The notes below the pieces were generated by a model. The model made no database searches and was not told where the DNA came from. It worked only from the letters and a program-made list of their open reading frames with translations. Positions 52,915-64,000 of a stretch of 64,000 nt of DNA are shown piece by piece. Every line of letters begins with the position of its first letter. Positions within the stretch are counted from its first letter, which is position 1. Source of the stretch: Lingula anatina (Eukaryota; Brachiopoda; Lingulata; Lingulida; Lingulidae); NCBI RefSeq assembly GCF_001039355.2, contig NW_019773958.1, positions 517,679-581,678 of the forward strand, given 5' to 3'. The translations under genes and the position numbers were made by a program.

Positions 52915-53985
52915 TTGCAATTTACGAAAGATTGACTGCTTGAACACATACTGTATGCTCATCAACAGACTGTCATTAGAGTAGATTACATCCACTGTGA
53001 AAAGCACTTGCTTTATACTATTATGATATAATGAAATCAACAAGTCAATTTTTTTTTTCGCAAAAGATGAACATGCTCAAAACCCATCCATGTGATAGAC
53101 TGCATTGGTAAATGTACTCTCTCTGGAGCAGTCAACCTAATTATCACAGCTTCATTAGTCGTGAGTAATGTGAAACTTCAGTGCACTACAAATGCATAAC
53201 ACAGTTTGAACTCATTTTGATCTTTATTGAGCTGCATTTAAAAATTCAGTGTTTGTAATGTGGCCCCACTAGCATGTTAGTATATATGTTCTACTCTAGA
53301 TTTGGAAAGAATTCATGAGAAGGAGAAAATAAATTACAAAAAAAGGTCACATTAGACATACATGTATAATAAAACACATTAAAAATTATATCTATATTCA
53401 GGGGGGAAAATAGTGCAGCTGCAACTTCAGTTTAATTCGGTGCCTGGGTATACCAACAGTTCTACTAACTGTAGTCCTGTTTCTTTTGAAATTTGTAGGA
53501 CAAAACGCTGCAACAAATCATCTCCCGGACTCCCTAACAAAAGATAAATATTGATATTGTAACAGAAAGGAGGCTGGGTTCTTGGTCTAGGTTAAGTGTG
53601 TGTGAAAGATGTGAAAAATCTATAAACTTTTCCTCCCACCATTTCATTAGCTGAAGTTGAAAATGATAGGCACACAAAGGGCCATTGTAAATTGCATTTA
53701 GATTGATTTTTCCACTGCAAAACATTTTTTATACTAATAGCTTTTCAGGAATATCCTTTGGAAGGCATGCAAAACATAAATAACATGGGCTTTTGCAATA
53801 ATTTTTTGTCCAATTTCTTTGGAAGTATGCAATTTTATCAAATAGATCCAGATGTCTTAGTGAGATGTACAGTGTATTAATTTCACTGTCTCTCTATATA
53901 GTATCACTGCTGTTTTATTATAACTGGGCCAGTTTTATGTTATACTATTACATACTACTACTACATGTACTACTACTGTGCCTTA

Positions 53986-54397
53986 GGGTTTGTTCCCAGT
54001 GATGCTTTCGTTCTAGGTAGATCGATCCAAGTCTGTGGGGAGTCTCGCTGAATGCAATCAGATTAGCAGAGTAACAATCCTTCTCTTAGAGTTGCGTATA
54101 ATACAGAAAAGCTGGTGATTATACAAGTGCATTGAAAAAAGGGGTGTGTTAATCTGTTTATCTGATTGCATTCAGCAGACATGAGCTTTTTTTTTTCGTG
54201 GAAAAGCAGAATTCTGCTTTCTTTAATTTAATTCTGATGGTTCCTTAGATTCTTCAAGGTTAGGTGTAATGGAGCCCATGATAAATGTCCAGAGTTTGTT
54301 GTTTTTTTTTAAACCTAGGCTCATGTCTGATTCGGTGAGAGTCCCTACAGAGTTGGATCAATCTACACAGAATGATACTTCCAGTGGGAATGGACCC
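53986..54397 (+). mobile_element. PIF/Harbinger-like MITE, longer subfamily
   Basis: 412 bp, from GGGTTTGTTCCCAGTG to CCAGTGGGAATGGACCC, flanked by TTA (53983-53985, 54398-54400). Interior blocks AATGCAATCAGA, ACAAGTGCATT and CTGATTGCATTCAGCA match the outer element at 2862-3340. Confidence 0.85.
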
Positions 54398-55808
54398 TTA
54401 GATGACTTCCTGTTTCTGTTGTCAGGTGGCTACTGGTATTAATACCAGTTGATGAGGTTATTCAACTCTAATTTTTCTTTCAACAGTGGTTTCCGTTTTA
54501 TTTGTGGTTAGGGGCTTTTTTTCTTCCTATTTGCAGTATTACAACTTATTGTGAAAACAATATTTAATGAGAATACAGTGCAAATTTCAAAGTATCTTTT
54601 ACCATTTAGTATTTAAAAAGAAATGGGGCATGTTGAATTCATCTGCTCCATTGATCAGGATTTTATGCATCATTTTTATAAAGAGTACACAAGTTTATGC
54701 CTTTTTTATCGATTGTGAATGTGAAGTGTGACCAAGTGTAATCCAAATAAGCAAATACATACCAGTAGTTTGCTTGACTAAGCTATATCAGCATTAGGAC
54801 ATTTTTTTTACCACAGATAACTTTTTATTAAATCATTGAATCATTTTGGCACTGTGACAAGCACTGGAGTATACATTATCTGAAAAGTATACAGAGTGTG
54901 AAAATAAACACCAAATAAAACATTCAGTAAAGTAAGGAAATACCTGGGATTTAGAATCAGATTCCAATAAGTTGCTTTTGCATCTGTTTATTTTGATTAT
55001 TTTTTTTTAAAGTCTGATTATCTTTTTTGTTTTTCAGAACCTCATTAAAGCAATTTAGCACACTTTATAATAATAATAAAAATAAAAAAAATATCATAAT
55101 TATTATTCTCTGAAAATATTGTTTCTGGTGACTTATTTAGAGCATCTTGAGCTACTCAGTTCTGATAGTGACTAAACATCAAATGGAAAAAGGTATGCGG
55201 ATATATCAAGGTGCATTTCCTGAAGACCCTACAACTCCTGTTGAAAGGACGAGGATAATGATCAATATCATGATGATGATGGTGATTGTATGGTACCTCT
55301 AGCATCTCCTCCCCTTTCACGTCTCCCTCCCATACTTTTGGGGAAATTCACCTTCTATCCGTTCCTCTGAACATATCAGATTCCATGACTTTCTCCTGAA
55401 ACATGGAGATTTATTGTGAAGCAGGTGATATGAAGCATCTCAAGGAGGTGCTTAAAACAAAAAATAGGTAATAAAAACACAGAGAGAACTGTATTGTTTT
55501 GGGATTTTTCAGGGTTTTTTCATCTGTGATTATATAACATCTGGCAATTGAATTATGGCTTAGGTAAAGAAATTAACGTAGCATCCATCTGCATACATTC
55601 TCATGTATTTAATTACAAAATATATTGAATTGGATAATATGTGGAGTATCGTTTCTCAAATATTAGTAATGCGGGCAGAACTCTTAGTAAATATGTAGCA
55701 TGTGTTCACTGCTTAATGAGCTCAAACTAAATACAATTTAACAAACTTTGTGTGAGGACCAGAATGCACAACCAAGATGTGACCTTCAGATCCAGGGGAT
55801 CAGTGGGG

Positions 55809-55826
55809 GTGGGGGGGGGGGGGGGT
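55809..55826. repeat. G homopolymer
   Basis: GGGGGTG followed by about 17 G. Confidence 0.85.
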
Positions 55827-56095
55827 TGAGCTGATGTCCCTTAGGCTATCTAAGGCCCTTTCCACATCATGGGCTATACTTATCTGGACTGCAACATTTT
55901 GACTGGTTCTAACATGCATAATTGCACTATAGTGGGTTTTGCTTCCTTTAACAAGTTCGCTTTTGAATGTTTGGATCAATCAAAATTAATCTGGTTAACT
56001 GGCCATGTTGAGTGCAGGGGATGACTCTTTTTTATGTAATAGCCAGGCAAAACTTTAGGATACAATAAAGTGTACTACACAGGGTGGAATTGCCT

Positions 56096-56099
<4 letters not shown>

Positions 56100-56139
<40 letters not shown>
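56100..56139. repeat. (TA)n microsatellite
   Basis: About 20 TA units. Confidence 0.96.
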
Positions 56140-56142
<3 letters not shown>

Positions 56143-58518
56143 GCACTATATTATTACCAATTTTCATCCTAATGTCAACTTTGTCCCAATTATCTTTGCT
56201 ACATTTGTATAGTGTTTGGTCCAGAAACAGAATCTTGAGTGTTGGTCCTGTAGTAATGGTACATATTTAAAAATGCGTTTAAAGTCAATTTTTCTCCACA
56301 AAACTCAACTGCTGAACAAGAGATTATGACTTGACATGTTCACTTTTTTTTAAATTTTGTATAAGAAACTAATAGAAGTGGTTTATTTGCATTACTGGAA
56401 GTCCATGCTCACTTTATATGTAACTTTTAATTTTTACAGCTTTAAGCTCCATCCTGTGTATACAGGTATTTGTAAGGTCATGGACATTGCTAGGTAAATG
56501 ACCTATCTGAACCAAAATAACAGTTTAGTGAAAATGACTGAAGGAATATATATATATGTGCTGAGAATTAACCCCCAATCCTTGCATGGACAGGATAAAT
56601 AATTTGATGGACATTCCATCATTTTTTGGATAAATACATTTAACACGTAGTGGTAACCAGAAACTAAAAATATGGAAGAACATGCCAAATATAATCTATG
56701 TTGAGAGTATTGAGATGGCAGGTGTGAGAGAAAGAGAGATACATAAGTTACACTCAAATATGCATGTTGAACACAGCTTGATGTGGTACATTTTAGGTGA
56801 GGTAGCCACTGAGACATTATTAGCTGGTTGGGAGCAGAGATTCTTTAGGTGCAGGGGGGGGGGATACTTTGATGGTAAGGTACTACATATACCTTTCCCC
56901 TTGTATGTTTGGTTAAAAGGTAATTGGGGGGAGGGGGAAGTCTTGTCTTCATACTATGTATTTCAGTTACAATATGTGTCACAATATTTGCTTGAACTTT
57001 CATATTTTAGGAGAATTTTAAGTGGCACATTTATCCTGATAACAGCACGTAAACGTCCCTTTAGATCTGAAAGATGAATAACATGTATTTAATAGGTTTA
57101 CTTTGTGAGGCATTTGATTGCGTTAAAACTGATCAACTTGCATGCTTCTTGTTCATGTACATTTAATAACTATATGTATAATATATAAAGAACTCATGTT
57201 TTTGCATATATATGACTTCTCAATTAGTTCATGACAAAAATGCTTGTTGACTAGCAAGATATTGTATGTCTAGGTAGATGGATTGCATGTTTCTCTGAAA
57301 TTGGGAGAGAGAGACAGATATATCATTTCCATCACTGCAGATTAGATATCTAGGAGCCATTTTTTTTTCTTGGAAACCAGCCCTCTTATTATTTAGCATG
57401 GACTAAAATTTCTTTCTTTTGTTGTTAAATGTCATCAGATTCAGTAAAGCAAACAAACAAAGGTTCCACAAGGTACAGTTTCCTAACAAAACAAAAAGCA
57501 AGTGTCAGTTTCTGTAAAATGTAATGTGACAAGTAGTTTTTTGTAGTTAGTCATTCAGAAACTGGGATTAGTACAAAATCAAGATCTGCAGCACTCATTA
57601 TACATTGTCTAGATAACCGTGTTTGATATTCCAGCATATTAGACAAAAATTCTGAAATAGATAAAAGTTAATTTTACTTCCTTATGGCTACCCTTTGGGT
57701 GTTCTATCCAATTAGGCAGACAGCAGATGAAGCTTTCATTAACAGAATGAATTGGTCAGTACATATCTAAAAGGCTGTGACATTTGGTTGAGCACAGCAA
57801 TTAAAACAGAGTATGTACATTAACAAAATAAGCAAGTCTTTTACAGTAACAAGCACTGGCAAATTTAATTTTCTTGTATATTTGCTTGCTGTCAAAGCCC
57901 AATTGATAGACTAGTACTTTATCTGCCAGCTTCTGCTACTGATATTTCCTTTGTAGAATCAGCTTTGTTTGATCGATACTGAAATGTCATTCAAAGCATT
58001 GATGTTCAGTGCGTTTACTCCTTGCTTCACTGATGATGATGTGGTGTGATAATAAGCATGCATATAAAGATTCAAGATGCTAGTTTGGAATTTAACAGTT
58101 TTTTTTTTGTTTAATTCCATGGTACAGAGCAATGCCCTGATAGTTTTCTCTTAATCAGACATTGAAAATTGTATAGGATTATGTATGATCACTCAGACTT
58201 CAAATGTAAACTAACCATAATTTTTTGTTGATTTTATGGATGTTCATTTCGTGTAGGTAAGAAGGCGTAGGCATAATACAAGCATTGATATTAAATTATT
58301 TACCTGTATTTGTCTCAAACTGTACACGTAAACATGTATAAACACCATGTCTGTCAAACTGAGTAAAACCACATCAGGATGGATTTTCAGATACGCAGGC
58401 TGTTAATTGAAAAAAAATTCATGAGCTAGGTTACAGTAGAGATGTGGCACATAGTAATACATATATCTTGTCCAGTTTATGATTGATCTGTGAGAAAAAC
58501 TGAAGTGCGTCGATCCCT

Positions 58519-58551
58519 TCTCCCCCCCCCCCCTCTCTCTCTCTCTCTCTT
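58519..58551. repeat. C run and (CT)n
   Basis: Eleven or so C followed by CTCTCTCTCTCTCT. Confidence 0.9.
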
Positions 58552-60675
58552 AATTGGAGATTAAGATTGTGGATAATACACTGCTTCATTTGAATTTGTA
58601 TCGGCTAATAAGACATCCAATTAAGGAATGCATGGCATATAGACCTATGGCATTAAGATCATTATGCTCTTGTTGTATTATGATAATGTTTTTAGCCAGC
58701 GTAAGGAAAACATTGGACATAAATGTTTGAATTTCAGCAGGTCTGTAGGGAGGGGATGTTATAAAGCACCACTCTTTTGGTTAAAAAGGCCTGTTCTCAA
58801 TTCATAGTAAAAACTTTAAAGATTTAGTTTCTGTGTCTTTTTGCAAGTTTTATATTTATTAAAAAGGTTCACATTATCCCCCAAAAAAACTCTTCAGAAT
58901 TGATTCCTGCAGGTCTGTTATGAAGTAGTGTTTTCTCTGTCTCTATACCCATACTACCCATACTTTCTTCCCTTTTAAGTAATCATTTTTTTCTTTTAAG
59001 TAACCTCTCTTCACCCCACCTTTCCACCTCCTCCCTGTCACCGTTACCCATTTGTGATCATGTCAAGAGATGTTGAGCAATGAAATCGTGGGATAAAGTC
59101 AATACTGAGAATGGCAGACATACACATGTATCTCTCAATTTGTTCTAGGTGTAGAACAACGGGCCCTCTCTAGCAGCGGGCGAAGTACAGCTGTTTTTAG
59201 ACTAATTGCAGGAAGAACATTGTTTGATTACAATTAAACATCTAACCCATACTGGGAACCTGTAATTTCCACTTCAGTATTCCATAGCCTGTGGGTGCAA
59301 ATAAACTGTCTACTTTCAATAGTTATTAGTTTTAATACAGTATTTTGTAAACGTGTAGCTGGATGGGGATTCAGCAGTCACATTTTCTTCGGAATTGCTT
59401 GCCTTCGCTGTTAGTTAATGCACCCAGTCTGTGGAAGATTGGATTTCCTCTTGACGCAAATGATTGGGATTACGACTATTTTCTTCTCATACCTGTGGTT
59501 CACATTTGTACTTCAGAATGGAGGCTCTAGGAGTTCACATGCTACCATGTTTAATTTTATACAATGCCCAAGTAAAGCTAAGGATGATTTAGTGAAAAAA
59601 TGTCGTTGACTTAGTTCTGGAAGATGATTTGGCTTACACCAAAACAAAACTGCTGTAAGCCTCTAGAGGAGTTCAAGGTCTCTTGTATTGTTTTATATGG
59701 AATTCATCATTCTATGTACCCCCCTCCCTGAATTATTGCTCATCCATTCTTGTGTCAAGTTTGAAAACTGAGGTATGTCATTCTGGTCAAATCATCAAGA
59801 ATAAATCTGAGTTTGGTAACAGCTCTCCCATTAGGAATATCTTGCCCCTTGCAGACTCCTTAAGTACACCTGTGATGTAGAAGATAGGTATTGATATATT
59901 ATGTGCGTCTGTGAAGTTCCTGCTCATGTACATTTTCTTTAGTTATGTATGAAGTCCAGCAGTTGCTGAAAGCTATCCATTTTAGTGTTATGTGCTGATT
60001 GTATCTAGGGGGTAGAAAATACCATCCAGGTTTTCTGGAACAAGAAATGTCTTTATCAGTGTTTTTTTCTATTCTTTATAAGTCTTGAAATACATACAAC
60101 AAAATTATTTCAATGAATATGACTTTAATTAATTAATTCATCAATTTATTATTTTGGCATTGGAAATTTATCTCTTATCCATTAATAGTCCTAAATCGGC
60201 ACCTCATAGAACCTCTGCTATTGCGTTCTGTTAAAAATAACCTGAAAATTTATGTATTCTGAGTTATTTGACAGCAGTGTATATGTAATTGACTGTTTTT
60301 ACTTAGCCGAGTTTCTGTAATGACCTAGAATTCCGCTTATTCATCACAAACCCATCAAGGAATTTGCATCTTCAGAATGTTTTCATCATTTCCTATAATG
60401 TGAATTTTGTTTGAGTAATGAATTGGCTATTTCATTTCCTGTGTATTTTTACCTAAGAATTGCCTCAAAGGTTTCTTTTGCCACTAATTAGATGGGTTGT
60501 AATTGGACTCTACATACCTGGATAGTTTTTTATTTAAAATCTTTCTTAAGATACTCAAGTACTAGCCAGATGTGTGTGTGCGCACATGTGCATGTGTGTG
60601 TGTATGTTTATAGGCTATATATAATATTAATAAAGAAAAAAGTGATTAATTTAATTTTGTCATTTTAAATTTCAG

Positions 60676-60776
60676 GAAATTTATCAGCGTTCCAATTATT
60701 GATGGAGAAGAATATGAGAAAAATGTGTTTTTTAGCCTGGTGCTGGAAGAACCTCAAGTGGTCAGAAGAGGATCAG
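60676..60776 (+). CDS. Na+/Ca2+ exchanger CBD2 exon, resembling alternative exon B
   Basis: 101 nt after TTTCAG, before GTGAGC. With the split codon from the large exon it reads EKFISVPIIDGEEYEKNVFF, then SLVLEEPQVVRRGS. This is the CBD2 segment that in vertebrate SLC8A1 is encoded by mutually exclusive exons A and B. The SLVLEEP and RRG signature is that of exon B, although VPIIDGEEYEKN keeps A-like features. It enters and leaves in phases compatible with neighbouring exchanger exons. Confidence 0.93.
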
Positions 60777-63700
60777 GTGAGCCAATCTGATTTCTTCTTA
60801 CAAGTTTTCAATTAACTCTAGAATAAAATGTAATTTTGAGCCTTCTCAAATTATTTCTCAATTCAAGCTCCTTTTCAAAGTGGTAATGCTAATAAATGAA
60901 GTTTATAATTGAGCTGAATCATTTCAAGAGGATACATTATACCAAAAATAAGTTCTTGGTGAGGGGCCCCAGGGGCAACTTTTTTTTTTCTTTACCCTAG
61001 ACTAATTCCGCGCCCTTTTGAACATATTGTCAGACCATTAATGCAATCTTCAATCTCTTTTAATTAGAGAAAATGACTTTGCTCACACAGTATTTTATGT
61101 TGAACTTAAGCTGTAAAAGGACAATTGATTGTCTAATTTAATCCAACTTGTTGGCCAAGCTTCAAGAATTTCCTTCCACATTGTGGTTTGCTATCACAAA
61201 TCAATCTGAGATCTTGGCAAGATGTACCAAGAAAAACAATAGCTGGGACTTGCTGCACCATCAATGCCCACTTGTTAAGGATGATGAAATTGCCACCTTG
61301 GGACCAATAATGCTGATGGAAATGATATACAACCACTTTGTTACAATAGCATGTCTCTCTTTTGTAAACCACAAGTCCATAACACGTTGAACTGAGTATT
61401 TTCTTCTTTTTTATGGACAGGCACTCTGTCTGGACATACAGCTATCACCTGTGACTGTTGTCACATTAAGCATTGCTGCTGCAGTGCACTTTTTGCTGGT
61501 AAACACCATAAAAGGAAAATCATGATACTTTTTATTCTCAAATGTACAGAGATGATTCATTGGAGTAAAATACATGCTGGCTACCAAAACTAGCCTGATT
61601 TGTGTATTTTTTAAAAGTTTACGAAGTCTTTTGTTGATTTTTTTTCACAAGTTAGCATTTTCAAAGTGTGACTTGGAATTTACATGGGTATGAAGCCTTA
61701 TACCTAGGTAGTTACATTTTCTACGGTAGTTACATTTTTTTAATTTCCACAGTAACAGTAGTACACAATTAAAATTATGTAATATTGCATAAAAACATTT
61801 TGTGTACTTTTGTGGTAATAAATAAAAATAAGGATTGCTCATTTTTTGAGACTGTTTTAATATCACTACTTCTATCAGTTTTATCATTTATTTGTCTGTC
61901 CATTTGACAGCATTGCTGTCTTGTTCATATTCAGCATGACTCCTAAACTTTTTGTCATTTCTCATTGAATTGGATGCTTTTAAGACAGTCCTTTTCTCCT
62001 ACCAGTCCTTGAAATTAAGATGGTGAATAACTTTTCCTCTATTAAAAGATTTACTCTTAGCTATGTAATTTGATCAAAAATGAATCAATATAACTTAATA
62101 TTATTTGCATGTATGAATATTCCAGCATTTATAGAATTCTGACAATCTTTTTATCCCTTCTCTAGTGACCAGCATCTCTTGGTGATTTAAAAATACTGCG
62201 AAGGATCCTAAAACTGACAGTTTCATTGGAGGCATTTGTTCACACCTGTTCATGGAAAATGATTTCCGATTTTTATAATTGGCTAAATAAACTCTTATCT
62301 TACATATTTAGACTGACAGCATTATACAAGAACCCCCACCCCCCCTTTCACCCTATCCCTTTCCTCAAATTTTTATTGTAGCTCACATGTATAGCAGACC
62401 TGTTTATCTATTGATGCCTTATTTTCAGTCTTTTGTTAACTGTAGTTTGAACAGAGTTACCCTGTTGGTTTTATGAGATTCATCATTGATTATTTTTCTT
62501 AAGCTGGGATTGCCATGCAGAAAGAATTAAGCTGACTTTCCTATGTGTAGTGCTCTATTATGCCAGTGACCCTGTGGTGTTTTTGGTTCCAAGAATTTTT
62601 GTTAGAACACATATTCATGTACATCTTCGATGTGTATATTTGTTATTTCTTTCTTTAGGGAGTTCACTTGGAAATCAGATTTATCCATCTCTTTGACATT
62701 TATCTCATGGGAATTTCATTTTGAAACCATGTCTTTTAAAGTGTATTTTGACTCGATTTACCTTGGCTGTATAGTATCTTAATGGATGCTGCCTTACTAT
62801 TTTGACTTACATTTACGTACCTGATTTTGCAGGAAAATATGAATTGGAAGCTCTGGTATTAATTCTCATTACTCAAAACTCTTTCAAAAATCCCATTTGT
62901 TTCTGTTTTTCTTTTTTTTTTCACCATTTATCTAGAACATTAATCACTGTTATGTTGCAGACATGCCTTTCCATTATACTTATTCCAGCTAATGCCAGGT
63001 TATTTCTTGGTCTATATGCAGAGGCGAAGTGTTTCTGAGATCCACATATTTGTACAATATACCTGAGATTCTAGGTCTGTTTGTATAGATTTGAAAGCTA
63101 CAGACCAATGAAGAGTATTTTAATACAAAAATAGCTTCTTTTCACTGTTTTATAAAATTTACATTTGTGTATGTGTATGCACATCCTTGTATTTTGTATG
63201 TTTGGGTTGTATACGTATGTGTGTGTGCATGCATGCATGCGTGCGTGCATGCGTGTGTGTGTGTAAAGGAGAGTGATGGGATAAAATAAGGAGGGAGAAA
63301 GGTTTCAAGGGTAATGGAACTAATGAGAGAGATGAAGTGATATAAGATGTTATTTACCCATCTGTATATGTTCAACTGAATATAGAGACCATTAAAGGTA
63401 CTTGCTTCTGGTGATAGAATATCATATAGAAGGGTAAATACCAGCCAGGTGCAGCAAGACTGATTGAAAATAACTGTAATTGCATTGAAAATACCTTATG
63501 TTTTCATTTTGAGAGTGCTAGGGGGTTGTATGGTATCTCACCTATGCCAGAAATTGAAATTAAGATTCTATGCGATTAGGCTCAAGGTAGTTGTAATGGG
63601 CTGGTTTTCTAGCTGTGGCTACCTGCTGGTCAGCTAGCATCTTCTGACCAGAGGAATATTGACGCTAAGGAGGAACAGCATGATCATATTACCTTTAACT

Positions 63701-64000
63701 TAATGTAAGGTTCATGGACACAAAAAATGCCTCCGCCATTAGGAATTTATACTATTGATATATACAGGATAAAAGAAGCGTTTCTTATTTGCACATGAAT
63801 TGCCTCTCTCGTTTTTACTTTCCATATGAGTCACTTCTGTAACTTAAGTTCTTTTTAGCCCTTTTTGTCACTTACAGTGTATCCTCCATTTGAAGTTAAA
63901 AAATATACTGAAAAAACATTTCTATTATTTTTTAAAGCTGTTTTTATTTTTGTTCATTCAAGTTTAGTTTTTTTCTTAAATATTTCTGCCTAAAGCTAGA
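60777..64000. other. Next exchanger intron (partial)
   Basis: No further exchanger exon is recognised up to the window end; the second alpha repeat must lie beyond. A GT/CATG microsatellite is at about 63205-63265. Confidence 0.6.
63205..63265. repeat. GT/CATG/CGTG compound microsatellite
   Basis: GTGTGTGTGCATGCATGCAT, then GCGTGCGTGC and GTGT units; the same type as at 11404 and 21995 on the other strand. Confidence 0.9.

Larger units (their letters stand above)
33268..60675. other. 27.4-kb intron of the Na+/Ca2+ exchanger
   Basis: Mostly unique AT-rich DNA. The recognisable parts are listed separately: simple repeats, four transposon copies or fragments, a hairpin, and one doubtful open frame at 52567-52914. 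I found no further exchanger exon within it, but short alternative exons can escape reading by eye. Confidence 0.7.

Noticed and set aside
56682-57077. 131-codon plus-strand frame
   Set aside because: Crosses a G run and has no recognisable domain; consistent with chance.

Overview
The window is AT-rich animal nuclear DNA with long spliced genes, GT-AG introns, many microsatellites and many short non-autonomous transposons. The gene set (BHMT, adenylosuccinate synthetase, NAA40, a Na+/Ca2+ exchanger) and the repeats fit a bilaterian invertebrate, probably marine (mollusc-like or invertebrate deuterostome). The exact phylum cannot be fixed from the sequence. One ambiguous base (27621) and a one-base frameshift in a conserved exon point to draft-quality sequence.

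Layout. (1) 437-578, minus: first coding exon of betaine-homocysteine S-methyltransferase; the rest lies to the left of the window. (2) 585-9864: intergenic, with several terminal-inverted-repeat elements, including one PIF/Harbinger-like MITE nested inside another. (3) 9865-24949, plus: complete adenylosuccinate synthetase gene in 13 coding exons, about 443 aa, with one extra A in exon 8. (4) 18136-19473, minus: intronless 445-aa multipass membrane protein nested inside ADSS intron 7. (5) 26933-30350, minus: complete NAA40 (histone H4/H2A N-alpha-acetyltransferase) in 9 coding exons, 243 aa, convergent with ADSS; the candidate poly(A) signals of the two genes are about 20 bp apart. (6) 30351-31498: divergent promoter region shared with the next gene. 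(7) 31499 to beyond the right edge, plus: SLC8-type Na+/Ca2+ exchanger, seen as one very large 5' coding exon (589 codons) and, after a 27.4-kb intron, one short CBD2 exon resembling vertebrate alternative exon B. The giant intron holds MITEs, a decayed non-LTR retrotransposon and simple repeats.

The genes have unrelated housekeeping and transport roles (methionine cycle, AMP synthesis, histone N-terminal acetylation, calcium extrusion); nothing suggests joint regulation beyond the shared NAA40/SLC8 promoter region. The most notable non-genic content is a dated set of transposon insertions whose ends and target duplications can be read: six PIF/Harbinger-like MITE copies with 3-bp target duplications, a TTAA-flanked palindromic element, two TA-flanked TIR families, and a tiny poly(A) retro-insertion with a perfect 17-bp duplication. 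I found no sign of a new multi-gene system.
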